A stretch of DNA of 51,077 bases from a bacterium (GCA_021372585.1 JAJFUD010000010.1:1-51077), one strand, 5' to 3'. Shown: positions 1 through 10,022, counted from the first letter of the stretch. The notes: a model not told the origin generated them from the sequence alone. Made by a program: numbers and translations.

Positions 1-1
1 C

Positions 2-1063
2 AAAGCAGAGTCTTTTTCTGCAAAACAACCCATTCAGTACAATTGGGCATGGGATATCAATGACTTAGATCAGAAAGTGTCGATACCATTTGAAAGGTAT
101 TCCTATCACCGGTATATCAAAGCAGAAACAGATCAAACCTCGTTTTATCTGGCTCGTGGCTCGGAAACTCCGATTGAATTTGATTCATTTCATCGATATG
201 AAGGTAGCATTAATTGGAGAATTCAGCTTAAAAAAAGATGGGTAGCTGATCAGGCATTCCTGATCAATCAAAGTTCGGTTTTATTGAATCTTGAGGGGGA
301 AACCAGAATATATGATTTAAAATCAGGCACTTTTCTAGAACAAATAACCCTGGCTACCCAAACTGTATATGGTATCTTTTTTGATGATGAGTGGATACTC
401 TATGAAGAACCGGGGAAGGCTCTTCACGGCTGGAACCGAAACAAAAAATCCAATGTCTGGGATTTCTCGCTCCAGGCATATGACACATACCGTTTGCTTG
501 GAAAATGGAAGGATAGGTATCTTGTCGCGGTTATCCGGTCCAATTCGCTTTATCTTGTGGGTATCCCGCTGGACAATGGAAAGGAAGTAATCCTTCAAAA
601 ATGGGAAGGCATACCTCTAAGACTGGACGTTTTGGTTGAAGAATCGGTCATTTGGATAGCAAGTCTGCAAAAAAATGGGTTTATTTTACTTGAATTACTG
701 TCTGAAGCGTCACCCAAAAAAATTGAGTTTCCAGTTTGGAATGAGAATCAGCTGAAATCAAGCAATTCCGATCTATTGAGAGAGGATGCATTTTTAGGAT
801 TGCGTCTTTTCTCACATGAGAAAGGGATTTTTATAACAACATTTAGACAAAATACTCCCTCTGGCATAGATCTGAAGATCATCGCTTTGGACAATGAGAT
901 GCATCAGACTTGGGAAAAAGAGTATCTCTCGGAGATACCGGCAGTTTCTGTTCTAAAAAACGCTTTTATTGATAAAACCTTGCTTCTGTTTCAGTACCCG
1001 ACCCGAAACAGTTATTCCAATAGGATTCAGCTATGTTTTTGGATTATTTGTTACCGGGGATGA
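2..1063 (+). CDS. Hypothetical beta-propeller-like protein, 5' partial
   Basis: I do not recognise a family. The reading frame is open to the left window edge, so the true start lies outside; about 354 residues are visible. They consist of short alternating strands with recurring aromatic residues and phrases such as RIYDLKSGTFLEQI and IIALDNEMHQTWEKE, which resemble PQQ/WD-like beta-propeller blades (inference). The frame ends at TGA 1061-1063 after an unnatural-looking tail (LCFWIICYRG), while propeller-like sequence continues in another frame from about 1010. The gene is therefore probably longer and interrupted by a frameshift. No signal sequence can be judged because the N-terminus is missing. 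Confidence 0.5.
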   Translation, partial: KAESFSAKQPIQYNWAWDINDLDQKVSIPFERYSYHRYIKAETDQTSFYLARGSETPIEFDSFHRYEGSINWRIQLKKRWVADQAFLINQSSVLLNLEGETRIYDLKSGTFLEQITLATQTVYGIFFDDEWILYEEPGKALHGWNRNKKSNVWDFSLQAYDTYRLLGKWKDRYLVAVIRSNSLYLVGIPLDNGKEVILQKWEGIPLRLDVLVEESVIWIASLQKNGFILLELLSEASPKKIEFPVWNENQLKSSNSDLLREDAFLGLRLFSHEKGIFITTFRQNTPSGIDLKIIALDNEMHQTWEKEYLSEIPAVSVLKNAFIDKTLLLFQYPTRNSYSNRIQLCFWIICYRG

Positions 1064-1199
1064 GTCAAGATGCAGTATTGGAATAATGGAAAAAGACCCT
1101 GAGTTGGGAATTTTTATACCAACTGTCAAGGGAGAGTATGATTTTAAGAGTCAAGCAACCACAAAGGAAAACGAGTATATTTTTTGGCACCCCCTTTAG
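969..1199 (+). pseudogene. Middle frame segment of the interrupted hypothetical gene
   Basis: This is not an independent gene. The sequence from about 1020 (SYVFGLFVTGDESRCSIGIM, then PELGIFIPTVKGEYDF) reads as a natural continuation of the upstream propeller-like protein but lies in a different frame. It ends at TAG 1197-1199, just after a T6 run and a C5 run (1178-1192). There the reading sense passes back to the frame used upstream. Two compensating indels, either real mutations or assembly errors at homopolymers, would explain the pattern. Confidence 0.45.
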
Positions 1200-1612
1200 T
1201 CAAAAAAGGAGCGGAAACTTTTTTTGAGGTTTTGGATGGATTTCACTATGTCGATGATATGGGCAGAGGAAGCTATATGGAGGGATACCAGTATGTAGAC
1301 CCATGGTCAGGAGAACCTTGTTCTCAGCTGTTTCTGAAACAGCTGAAAGAGCAGTTGGATTTGTTATATGTCTATTTCTTTTACTACCGTTCTTTCTGCG
1401 TTACCCCTGGAAAAGTACCTTATGGCGAGCATATAGCAACTTTACCGGATGGTCGTACGAAGCCCATCTATGTTTCAGATTCAGTCTATATCATCCAGTA
1501 TTTTGAGAATTGGTTCTATCTGTATGATGACAGTTACACATTTTATACCAATAGGACAATTCCCGATAACCATGTGTTTGTAAATAGGGCATTTACTAAA
1601 GCTTTAAGATAA
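1184..1612 (+). pseudogene. C-terminal frame segment of the interrupted hypothetical gene
   Basis: About 140 residues with no recognisable family. The segment has no convincing start codon or ribosome site of its own: it would begin at TTG 1184 inside the preceding coding sequence. Its protein (LVKKGAETFFEVLDGFHYVD, later YIIQYFENWFYLYDD) is rich in aromatic residues, with a hydrophobic stretch LLYVYFFYYRSF in the middle. The simplest reading is that 2-1612 is one gene encoding about 530 residues with two frameshifts. Alternatively it is a separate small protein, which I consider less likely. Confidence 0.45.
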
Positions 1613-1637
1613 GCATTTTGTATATATACTCAATAAA

Positions 1638-2597
1638 ATGGTGAAAAAGTGGAATCCGTTGAATATTGGCTATACAAAAACCCTCATTTTTTTATTAGTG
1701 GTTTGGGGATTTTTCTTTTTTGGCATCGGAGCATTTATTGGCAGTTTTTTTAATAATGCCTATCTGAACAAATTTCCTGAAATGGTACCAACGGATAAAA
1801 TCCTGATAGTGGCACCGCACATTGATGATGAAATTATCAGTAGCGGAGGATTGATTCAAAAAGCAATTCTTATGGGAGCGAAAGTCAGGATTGTCTATAT
1901 AACGAATGGTGATAACAATGTAAATGTAGTGATCGAGGAAGATAAACGATTGCGAATCAATGCATTGGATTTTATCTCTCTTGGTGAACAAAGAATGCAA
2001 GAAGGTCGGAATGCTGGGAAAGCATTAGGATTAGAAGAAAAAAACCTGGATTTTTTAGGTTATCCTGATAAAGGGCTGGCTCAACTGTTTAGCAACTATT
2101 ACAGCATTAATAAAAAGTATCCTGCAAAAGGAACAAAATTTACTTTTAATCCTTATAACGGTACATACAGGAAAAATCAGGATTATAACGGTGAAAATCT
2201 CTTTAATGACTTGTCTGCTATTTTGGATGAATACAAACCAACCATTTTGATTGTTCCTCATATGTCGGATATTCACCCTGACCATAAAAGCACCTTTAGA
2301 TTTATAGAAAAATACTTGTTGGAAAAACAAGTGAAAAATAGCCGCGTTTGGATGTATTTGGTTCATTATAAGAATTTCCCTGCTGATAAATCGATCTCTA
2401 CGAATAAGTTGTTATATCCTCCCTCAAATTTATTTCATCAGGGAAATTGGTATAGCTTAGAATTGGAACAAAATGAGATTCAGAAGAAATATCTTGCTAT
2501 GGAAGCGACTAAAAGCCAATTATTGAAAATGCCTTTTCTGGATATTCGGAGATTTGTCAGAAGGAATGAATTATTCGAGCTTTATGAATTAAACTGA
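1638..2597 (+). CDS. Membrane-anchored PIG-L/LmbE family deacetylase
   Basis: Zinc-dependent N-deacetylase of the PIG-L superfamily, which removes acetyl groups from amino-sugar conjugates; the substrate cannot be told. Residues 13-38 form one hydrophobic segment (TLIFLLVVWGFFFFGIGAFI), so the catalytic domain is probably tethered to the membrane, facing outward. The zinc-site motifs are present: APHIDDE at residues 59-65 and IHPDHKS around 212-218 (His213, Asp215, His216). Length 319 residues. There is no Shine-Dalgarno before ATG 1638, but TATACT (1625-1630) ends 7 nt upstream of it, suggesting a leaderless or very short-leader transcript. The gene follows the broken hypothetical gene and converges on the CoA-transferase gene. 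Confidence 0.8.
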   Translation: MVKKWNPLNIGYTKTLIFLLVVWGFFFFGIGAFIGSFFNNAYLNKFPEMVPTDKILIVAPHIDDEIISSGGLIQKAILMGAKVRIVYITNGDNNVNVVIEEDKRLRINALDFISLGEQRMQEGRNAGKALGLEEKNLDFLGYPDKGLAQLFSNYYSINKKYPAKGTKFTFNPYNGTYRKNQDYNGENLFNDLSAILDEYKPTILIVPHMSDIHPDHKSTFRFIEKYLLEKQVKNSRVWMYLVHYKNFPADKSISTNKLLYPPSNLFHQGNWYSLELEQNEIQKKYLAMEATKSQLLKMPFLDIRRFVRRNELFELYELN

Positions 2598-2646
2598 GTA
2601 TTTACCCCCGTTTTGTGTGTCATGGGAACAGGGTTGTTGACACTTT

Positions 2647-3831
2647 TTAGAGAACCCCTTGGGCGTAGAACTCGTCAATTTGAGAAGATGTATAGCCTAG
2701 TTCGGAAAGTACTTCACGGGTATGCTCCCCGAGAGTGGGTGGAGGGTATTGGATACCAAGATTTTCTCCATCAATATGGATCGGACTTTGCATCATTTCA
2801 ACTTTACCATATGTCGGATGGTGGATATTCTGTACAAGGTTTCGATGAAGTACTTGTTCATCCTGGAACATCTCCGGTATGGTATTAACCGGTCCGGAAG
2901 GGATCCCTTTCTCCTGGCAAGCTTGAATCCAGTAAGCTGATTCTTTGCCGGAGAAGATATCTTCCAGGAAGGGAATCAAGATATCCCTGTTTTCGACTCG
3001 CTTCTCATTAGTAATATACCTGGAATTGGTCGCCAGATCGGGTCTTTCAATGATCTCAGTCAGTTTTTTCCACTGGGAATCGTTGCCTACAGCAAGAATA
3101 AAGTGCCCGTTTAAGGTTCTGAAGACTTCATAGGGTACAATATTCGGATGGGCATTCCCAAACCGTTTGGGTGTCTGTTTGCTCATCAGGTAGGAACTGG
3201 CTACATTGACCAGCGAAGAGGCGGTGGATTCGAGCAAAGATTGATCGATCATCGCTCCTTGTCCGGTTGTGTTTCTTCTCACCAACGCAGAGGTGATACC
3301 GATAACGGTGTATAAAGCTGTCAATACATCCGCCATTGCCACCCCGATTTTTTGCGGTTCCCTGTCTTTCTCACCGGTAATACTCATTAATCCGGATAAT
3401 CCTTGGATCATGATGTCGTACCCAGGTTCGTTTGATCTCGGTCCGGTCAGACCAAAACCGGAAATATTCGCCCAGATAATCGCTGGATTCATTTGAAAAA
3501 AAGCCTCATAGGTTAGATTTAATTTTGTCAGGTGCCCGACTGGAAAATTCATTGCAACGACATCAGATTGCAAAGCTAATTTGGATAGTATCTCTCTAGA
3601 AGAGGGATGTTTTAAATTCAACGTGATGGAGCGTTTGTTTCGGTTAGCACATAGATAATAAGCGCTGATACCATTCTGAAACGGCGGTCCCCAGGCTCTT
3701 GTTTCGTCTCCCTGATGGGGATTTTCCACTTTGGTGACGGTGGCTCCCAAATCGCCTAAAATCATGGTGGCGGTTGGTCCGGCTAGTACTCGGGTTAAAT
3801 CAAGAACCTTTATTCCATCCAGTGGTTTCAT
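2647..3831 (-). CDS. CaiB/BaiF family (class III) CoA-transferase
   Basis: Transfers CoA between carboxylic acids through an aspartyl-CoA anhydride intermediate; the acyl substrate is not identifiable. The 394-residue length is normal for the family. The N-terminal signature LDGIKVLDLTRVLAGPTAT and the region ISGFGLTGP ahead of PGYDIMIQG are typical. Asp168 in IGVAMAD fits the catalytic aspartate (Asp169 in formyl-CoA transferase). The C-terminal GEHTREVLSELGY is also family-typical. The start at 3831 is preceded by GGAGGGAAAACG, a strong ribosome site. It stands alone on the minus strand, divergent from the HAD gene, so the context does not reveal the pathway. Confidence 0.88.
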   Translation of the reverse strand: MKPLDGIKVLDLTRVLAGPTATMILGDLGATVTKVENPHQGDETRAWGPPFQNGISAYYLCANRNKRSITLNLKHPSSREILSKLALQSDVVAMNFPVGHLTKLNLTYEAFFQMNPAIIWANISGFGLTGPRSNEPGYDIMIQGLSGLMSITGEKDREPQKIGVAMADVLTALYTVIGITSALVRRNTTGQGAMIDQSLLESTASSLVNVASSYLMSKQTPKRFGNAHPNIVPYEVFRTLNGHFILAVGNDSQWKKLTEIIERPDLATNSRYITNEKRVENRDILIPFLEDIFSGKESAYWIQACQEKGIPSGPVNTIPEMFQDEQVLHRNLVQNIHHPTYGKVEMMQSPIHIDGENLGIQYPPPTLGEHTREVLSELGYTSSQIDEFYAQGVL

Positions 3832-3928
3832 CGTTTTCCCTCCAAAAACACTTGTTAATTGTAGTATAATAAGAATCGGTATGAAAAGAAAAGCACAACA
3901 GGAAAATTGGTAAGGTTGTTGGGTTCAC

Positions 3929-4552
3929 TTGAATACCATACTTGTTTTCGATCTGGATAACACATTATACCCTGACCAATCGGGGTTATATTCCCATATT
4001 AACAAGAGGATGAACCGCTTTATCGCAGATCGACTGCATGAAAGTCTTTCCAGTGTAGACCAAATTCGTACAGATTATATCCAAAAATACGGTACTACCC
4101 AGGAAGGATTATCGAGAGAGCACGGTATTCCTCCAATGGAATTTCTTTCTTATGCGCATGATATCTCTATTGGAAAATTTCTACGACCCAATAGAGCATT
4201 TCAGGATTATTTACGTGAAGTGAATGATCCGAAATATATTTTTTCCAACAGTCCCGCTTTTGCCATTCAACGAATCCTTGCCCATTTGCAAATTGAAACG
4301 TTGTTTCATGAGATTATCTCGATAGAAATGATGGGTTATGTTGGGAAACCTAACCCATCTGCTTTTGAAGCTTTAATTCAGCATCTGCCTATTGGATATG
4401 AACGGATTCTTTTTTTTGACGATGAACCAAAAAACATAGAAATGGGCAGAAAATTTGGTTTCATCAGTTTCCTGGTGAATAACAAAGGGTTTTCTCCCGA
4501 AGATTATTATGGTTTATACCTAATCCCATTGATAAAGGAGAGTTTATCATGA
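3929..4552 (+). CDS. HAD-superfamily hydrolase, pyrimidine 5'-nucleotidase-like
   Basis: Cytosolic phosphatase of the HAD superfamily, most like the SDT1/YjjG-type nucleotidases. All four HAD motifs are visible: DLDNTLYP (residues 7-14), the Ser of FSNSP (about 108), the Lys of GKPNPSAF (about 138) and FFDDEPKN (about 163). The only usable start after the in-frame stop at 3911 is TTG 3929, with a weak upstream G-rich site. The stop overlaps the ddl start (ATGA), so the two are cotranscribed. Substrate unknown; the neighbourhood (ddl, pyrG) does not decide it. Confidence 0.8.
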   Translation: MNTILVFDLDNTLYPDQSGLYSHINKRMNRFIADRLHESLSSVDQIRTDYIQKYGTTQEGLSREHGIPPMEFLSYAHDISIGKFLRPNRAFQDYLREVNDPKYIFSNSPAFAIQRILAHLQIETLFHEIISIEMMGYVGKPNPSAFEALIQHLPIGYERILFFDDEPKNIEMGRKFGFISFLVNNKGFSPEDYYGLYLIPLIKESLS

Positions 4553-5622
4553 AAACTGTCACTCTAATATTCGGTGGAGTTTCTCCTGAACATGAGATTT
4601 CTATTCTTTCCGCCAGATCATTTTATCAAGCTTTATTATCATTAGGGTATGAAGTGAGGCTGATCGGTATTACCAAAACCGGCAAGTGGGTCATAACGGA
4701 TGAAACCACTCTCTTGCACCAACCTGTTGTACCGGAAACTGGGCTACCGGTTTCTCTGTCAATGAATCCCAATCAGCCTGGTTTGCAGATAAAAGGGCAA
4801 TTGATTTCCCTTGAATATGTGATTCCTATCTTGCATGGTCAAGGAGGAGAGGATGGCACCATACAAGGTTTGTTTGAATTAATGGGGGTATCTTATCTTG
4901 GTTGTGATATGGAGTCTTCAGTTTGTTGCATGAACAAGATTATTACTAAACAATTATTAGAAGCCGCTCATATCGAGGTTACACCTTGGGTGTGCCTGGA
5001 ACGGGAGATGAGACTGGATAAGCAAGCTTTGCAAGCCTTAGTCCAATCGCTTTCCTACCCTTTATTTGTGAAACCAGCTCATGGTGGATCCAGCATCGGC
5101 ATCTCCAAGGTAAAACAATCGGAAAAGCTTGAATCTGCTGTTCAGGAAGCGCTGCTATATGACCGGGAAGCATTAATAGAACAGGGTATTCAGGGTCGAG
5201 AGATTGAGTGTAGCGTATTAGGAGATTATGAGATGATTAATGCCTCTCTGCCTGGAGAGATTTGTCCAGAAAGAGAGTTTTACGATTATGAAGCTAAGTA
5301 CATCGAAAAGACTACCCGCTTAATGGTTCCTGCAAAATTGACAGGTGAACAGATTCAACGAATACAACAAATCGCTATCGCAGTGTTTAAAACTTTACGA
5401 TGTTATGGGATGGCAAGAGTTGACTTTTTTCTGGACGAAGATACAAATAAACTGTTTGTAAATGAAGTGAATACTATTCCAGGTTTCACCAGTATTAGTC
5501 TTTATCCGAAACTCTGGGAGGTAGAGGGTCTTTCATATCAACAACTAGTGCAGAAGTTGATTGATTTGGGTTCCAAAAAAGAACCGATTCAGGTGCGATG
5601 CAATCAAGGAGGGTCCAGATGA
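4549..5622 (+). CDS. ddl: D-alanine--D-alanine ligase
   Basis: ATP-dependent ligase that makes the D-Ala-D-Ala dipeptide for peptidoglycan. The N-terminal GGVSPEHEISILSA motif, the ATP-grasp core (YPLFVKPAHGGSSIG at about 173-187) and the metal/product site FVNEVNTIPGFTSISLYP near residue 310 are all present. Its 357-residue length is normal. The start ATG 4549 overlaps the HAD stop and has AAGGAG about 9 nt upstream; its own stop overlaps the pyrG start. It is part of a tightly packed plus-strand operon running to uvrA. Confidence 0.95.
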   Translation: MKTVTLIFGGVSPEHEISILSARSFYQALLSLGYEVRLIGITKTGKWVITDETTLLHQPVVPETGLPVSLSMNPNQPGLQIKGQLISLEYVIPILHGQGGEDGTIQGLFELMGVSYLGCDMESSVCCMNKIITKQLLEAAHIEVTPWVCLEREMRLDKQALQALVQSLSYPLFVKPAHGGSSIGISKVKQSEKLESAVQEALLYDREALIEQGIQGREIECSVLGDYEMINASLPGEICPEREFYDYEAKYIEKTTRLMVPAKLTGEQIQRIQQIAIAVFKTLRCYGMARVDFFLDEDTNKLFVNEVNTIPGFTSISLYPKLWEVEGLSYQQLVQKLIDLGSKKEPIQVRCNQGGSR

Positions 5623-7229
5623 GTACGAAGTATTTGTTTATTATGGGTGGCGTCATGTCTTCGCTGGGTAAGGGAATCCTCACCTCTTCGATTGGCAGGA
5701 TACTGAAATCAAAAGATTTTAAAGTCAATATCATCAAATTTGACCCTTATTTGAATGTCGATGCCGGATTACAGAATCCCTACCAGCATGGCGAGGTATT
5801 TGTAACCGACGATGGTGCAGAAACAGACCTTGATTTAGGTCATTATGAACGGTTTCTGGATGAAAATCTGACTCATCTAAGCAACGCTACTTCCGGATCT
5901 GTTTACTCCAAATTGATTGAAAAAGAGAGGAGAGGCGATTTTCTGGGAGCTACGGTTCAAGTAATCCCTCATCTGACTAAGGAGATCAAAGATAGGATTG
6001 TTGAATTGGAGGAGAAAACCAAGCCCGATGTTATTATTGCTGAGATTGGCGGAACAATTGGCGATATTGAGGGTTTGCCCTTCCTGGAAGCGATCCGTGA
6101 GTTTCAGATTGAACATTCCAGAGGAGATGTCTTGTTTATTCACTTGACCTATTTGCCTCATTTACATGCAACCGATGAGTTAAAAACAAAACCAACCCAG
6201 CATTCTGTCGCTGAATTACGCAGAGTCGGTATTCGTCCTGATATCATCGCTTGTCGTTCTGATATCCCAGTTAGCCAGGATATCCGGGAAAAGATATCTT
6301 TATTTTGCGATGTCCCGAAAAACCATGTATTTTCTGTATTAGATGTCGCGAATATCTATGAAGTACCCTTAAAGATGGAAGAAGAGGGAGTCTGTGACGC
6401 TTTAATGGCGCTTTGGGGCCTGGAAAAGAAGAAATCCAACCTGGAAGAGTGGGAAAAAATGGTCAATATCATGAACAATGTAAACCAAGTTGTTCATATT
6501 GGTGTGGTTGGTAAATACATCTCGTTGTGTGATGCCTATATGTCGTTTACTGAAGCTTTAAAACATGCACAAAATCCAAATATGGCAAGGGTGCAACTAC
6601 ATTGGATCAATTCTGAGGACATAGAGAATAAATCTCCGGAAGAGATGTTGGCAGATATGGATGGAATTCTGGTCCCCGGAGGATTCGGGAAACGAGGAAT
6701 TGAGGGGATGGTGCTGGCTTCCAAATTTGCCAGGGAGAACAAAGTCCCCTATTTTGGCGTCTGTTTAGGTCTTCAGATTGCTGTTTTGGATTATGCCAGG
6801 CATGTATTGAGATTGACTCATAGTAATTCAACCGAGTTTGATCCAGGCACTCCGTATCCGGTAATTGATTTAATGCCGGAACAAAGGACTATTAAAGACA
6901 AAGGAGCCACCATGCGTTTAGGGGGTATTGATGTAAAAATTCTACCCAACACCCTCGCACACCAGATCTACCAATCAGAACAGATCCGACAACGTCACAG
7001 GCACCGTTACGAATTTAATAATTCTTTTAAGCCGCGGTTCGAAAATGCTAAAATGGTGTTCTCCGGAATGAATATTGAGAAAAATTTGGTAGAAATTTTA
7101 GAATTACCCTCTCACCCATTTTTTATCGGCTGTCAATTCCATCCAGAGCTGATATCCAGACCAACTAAGCCGGAACCGCTGTTTACTCATTTTATTAAAG
7201 CCGCTTTGGAATACTCAGACCATAAATAA
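5619..7229 (+). CDS. pyrG: CTP synthase (glutamine-hydrolysing)
   Basis: Converts UTP to CTP using glutamine and ATP. The N-terminal synthetase domain shows GGVMSSLGKGI, KFDPYLNVDAG and the GAETDLDLGHYERF region. The C-terminal class I amidotransferase domain has the nucleophile in YFGVCLGLQ and the His/Glu pair in CQFHPEL. I set the start at ATG 5619 because AGGAGGGTCCAG lies immediately before it and it overlaps the ddl stop (ATGA). That gives 536 residues, the normal size; the frame extends seven codons upstream without a ribosome site. Confidence 0.96.
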   Translation: MSTKYLFIMGGVMSSLGKGILTSSIGRILKSKDFKVNIIKFDPYLNVDAGLQNPYQHGEVFVTDDGAETDLDLGHYERFLDENLTHLSNATSGSVYSKLIEKERRGDFLGATVQVIPHLTKEIKDRIVELEEKTKPDVIIAEIGGTIGDIEGLPFLEAIREFQIEHSRGDVLFIHLTYLPHLHATDELKTKPTQHSVAELRRVGIRPDIIACRSDIPVSQDIREKISLFCDVPKNHVFSVLDVANIYEVPLKMEEEGVCDALMALWGLEKKKSNLEEWEKMVNIMNNVNQVVHIGVVGKYISLCDAYMSFTEALKHAQNPNMARVQLHWINSEDIENKSPEEMLADMDGILVPGGFGKRGIEGMVLASKFARENKVPYFGVCLGLQIAVLDYARHVLRLTHSNSTEFDPGTPYPVIDLMPEQRTIKDKGATMRLGGIDVKILPNTLAHQIYQSEQIRQRHRHRYEFNNSFKPRFENAKMVFSGMNIEKNLVEILELPSHPFFIGCQFHPELISRPTKPEPLFTHFIKAALEYSDHK

Positions 7230-7235
7230 CAACCA

Positions 7236-10022
7236 ATGACGGATAATTGGATTCGTATACGTGGAGCCCGGGTTCATAACCTGAAGAATATTCAGGTGGA
7301 TATCCCCAGGGATAAGTTAGTGGTTGTCACCGGTTTGTCCGGCTCCGGAAAATCCTCTCTCGCTTTCGATACCATCTATTCGGAAGGACAAAGAAGGTAT
7401 CTGGAGTCTTTGTCCTCTTATGCCAGGCAGTTCATCGGAGAGATGCGCAAACCGGATGTTGACCAGATAGAAGGTTTATCTCCCACGATCGCCATCACCC
7501 AACATTCAGGCAGTCGAAATCCCCGTTCTACGGTTGGCACGATGACAGAAATTTACGATTACCTTCGTTTGTTATATGCCAGAATCGGCATTCCCCATTG
7601 TCCTTCGTGCGGTAAAGAGATCAGGCGGCAGAGCATTGACCAGATGATCGATATCGTCATGGAACAATTCATGAACCGTAAAATTCAGATATTGGCACCC
7701 ATCGTCAGAGAAAAAAAAGGCGAATTCAAGCAGATGTGGGTCGACCTTCGAAAAAAAGGATTTGTACGAGTACTGGTGGACGAGATTGCGTACGATTTGG
7801 ACGAAGATATCCCTTTAAAAAAGACCGAGAAACATTCTGTGTCTGTCATTATGGACCGATTACGCGTCTCGATGGGTGAAAAATCCCGCATCGTCGATTC
7901 CATGGAACAAGCTCTGCAGATGACAAAAGGACTGGTGGAAGTTTTGGTGCAAAATGACCAGGAGGAGTGGGAAACAATGCTCTTTTCAGAGAATTTTGCG
8001 TGTCCTGATTGCGGAATCAACATCCCTGAAATCGAACCGAGACTGTTTTCGTTTAATAGCCCTTTTGGTGCTTGTCAATCCTGTGACGGCTTAGGTTTCA
8101 TCAATGAAGTGGATCCGACCATGATCATCCCGAATCCGGCATTATCTGTGGGTGAGGGAGCGATCCAGATTCCCGGTTTTCGGAATTATATAGACAATTA
8201 TTCTATGCGTTTTATCGAGAAGATCTTGAATTACCATGGAGAAACAAAGGATATTCCTTTCGAACAACTGAAAGAAGAGACCAGGAAGGCTGTTTTTTAT
8301 GGTGAGAAACGTTATGAAGGGCTAGTCCCGATGATCGAGAGACGGTATCGGGAGACCGGATCGGACATGGCTAGATTTGAGTATGAAAAGTTGATGGTGC
8401 GAAAAACTTGCCCTGAATGCCATGGCAGCAGACTGAAAAAAGAAGCGATGGCGGTTACCATCCAAGGAAAAGACATTCATAAACTAACCAGCTATTCGCT
8501 CCGGATCATTCAGCAGTTTTTTCAGAATCTTCTTTTAACCTCAACTGAGAAAATCATTGCTGAAAGGGTAATCAAGGAAATCACGTTGCGTTTGCAATTC
8601 ATCATCGATGTCGGATTGGACTACCTGACTTTGAGCCGATCTTCGGCTTCTCTGTCCGGTGGCGAGGCGCAGAGACTTCGGCTGGCTTCCCAGGTTGGCT
8701 CGGGTTTAGTAGGGGTATTGTATGTTCTGGACGAACCCAGCATCGGATTACACCCAAAAGATAACGATAAACTGCTGACTACTCTGGTTCATTTGAGGGA
8801 TATCGGCAACTCTCTGATCATCGTGGAGCACGATGAGGAGACGATCCGTAAAGCAGATTATATAGTGGATGTCGGTCCAGGTGCCGGCAGACACGGTGGA
8901 GAAATCATTTATGCCGGTCCTTTTAAAGGATTACTACAGTGTAAGCGCTCTATTACAGCACAATATCTGAATAAGCAAGAACAGATCCCATTACCGGACA
9001 AACGTCGCGAAGGGAATGGAAAGCAATTACTACTCACAGGAGCGGAAGAGCACAATCTTCAGAACGTGGATGTTTCTTTTCCTTTAGGGACGATGATTTG
9101 TGTGACAGGTGTCTCAGGCTCGGGGAAAAGTACATTAATTCATGATATCCTGTATAGGGCGTTAGCAAAACAATTATACCGATCAAAAGAAGAGCCTGGG
9201 AGATACGATACTCTTGAAGGGATAGAACATGTTTCACGGGTGATTATCGTTGACCAGAGCCCCATCGGCAGAACGCCTCGTTCGAATCCTGCTACCTACA
9301 TCGGGCTTTGGACTGAAATCCGAAGCCTTTACGCTATGCTTCCTGAATCAAAGATGAAAGGATACCAGCAGGGAAGATTCAGTTTTAATGTAAAAGGGGG
9401 AAGGTGCGAAGCTTGCCAGGGAGATGGTGTAAAAAAAGTCGAGATGCAGTTTCTACCAGATGTGTACGTACCTTGCGAGGTTTGTGAGGGAAAACGGTTT
9501 AACCGGGAAACACTCGAGGTAAAATTCAAGAATTATTCGATATATGACATATTAGAAATGACAGTGGATGATTCTTTGGAATTATTTCAGCATTTTCCGA
9601 TTATTAAACGAAAACTCACCTTATTGAAAGAGGTGGGATTGGAGTATATCAAGCTGGGCCAACCCGCTTCCACTCTGTCTGGCGGAGAAGCACAGCGTAT
9701 CAAGTTAGCCTTGGAATTATCCAGAAAGCCGGATGGCCGGTCACTTTACATTTTAGATGAGCCAACCACCGGTTTGCATTTTGCCGATATCAGAAAATTA
9801 TTATCAGTGCTGGACCAACTGGTGAAAACCGGTAACACCGTCATCATAATCGAGCATAATTTAGACGTAGTGAAAACAGCCGATTATGTAATTGATTTAG
9901 GACCCGGGGGTGGCGAATATGGTGGCAAAGTAGTTGCTACCGGTACTCCGGAAGCTATATCAAGACAGAAGAATTCTTTTACTGGGCAATACCTGAAAAA
10001 GATGTTGTATGATCTTTCATAA
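7236..10022 (+). CDS. uvrA: Excinuclease ABC subunit A
   Basis: DNA damage-recognition ATPase of nucleotide excision repair, working with UvrB and UvrC, which are not in this window. It has two ABC ATPase modules: Walker A GLSGSGKSS (about 33-41) and GVSGSGKST (about 624), each followed by a signature LSGGEAQR and a DEP Walker B. Zinc-binding CxxC pairs are present (CPSCGKE, CPDCG, CQSCDGLGF, CPECHGSR, CEACQGDG, CEVCEGKRF). Length 928 residues, slightly shorter than the usual 940-960. It starts 6 nt after pyrG without a clear Shine-Dalgarno, so translational coupling is likely. Its end overlaps the next gene by 14 nt. Confidence 0.97.
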   Translation: MTDNWIRIRGARVHNLKNIQVDIPRDKLVVVTGLSGSGKSSLAFDTIYSEGQRRYLESLSSYARQFIGEMRKPDVDQIEGLSPTIAITQHSGSRNPRSTVGTMTEIYDYLRLLYARIGIPHCPSCGKEIRRQSIDQMIDIVMEQFMNRKIQILAPIVREKKGEFKQMWVDLRKKGFVRVLVDEIAYDLDEDIPLKKTEKHSVSVIMDRLRVSMGEKSRIVDSMEQALQMTKGLVEVLVQNDQEEWETMLFSENFACPDCGINIPEIEPRLFSFNSPFGACQSCDGLGFINEVDPTMIIPNPALSVGEGAIQIPGFRNYIDNYSMRFIEKILNYHGETKDIPFEQLKEETRKAVFYGEKRYEGLVPMIERRYRETGSDMARFEYEKLMVRKTCPECHGSRLKKEAMAVTIQGKDIHKLTSYSLRIIQQFFQNLLLTSTEKIIAERVIKEITLRLQFIIDVGLDYLTLSRSSASLSGGEAQRLRLASQVGSGLVGVLYVLDEPSIGLHPKDNDKLLTTLVHLRDIGNSLIIVEHDEETIRKADYIVDVGPGAGRHGGEIIYAGPFKGLLQCKRSITAQYLNKQEQIPLPDKRREGNGKQLLLTGAEEHNLQNVDVSFPLGTMICVTGVSGSGKSTLIHDILYRALAKQLYRSKEEPGRYDTLEGIEHVSRVIIVDQSPIGRTPRSNPATYIGLWTEIRSLYAMLPESKMKGYQQGRFSFNVKGGRCEACQGDGVKKVEMQFLPDVYVPCEVCEGKRFNRETLEVKFKNYSIYDILEMTVDDSLELFQHFPIIKRKLTLLKEVGLEYIKLGQPASTLSGGEAQRIKLALELSRKPDGRSLYILDEPTTGLHFADIRKLLSVLDQLVKTGNTVIIIEHNLDVVKTADYVIDLGPGGGEYGGKVVATGTPEAISRQKNSFTGQYLKKMLYDLS

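Noticed and set aside
3864-3913. TATAAT followed by a 10-codon frame (MKRKAQQENW) before the HAD gene, as a leader peptide
   Set aside because: There is no matching -35, no ribosome site and no attenuator-like hairpin or codon run after it.
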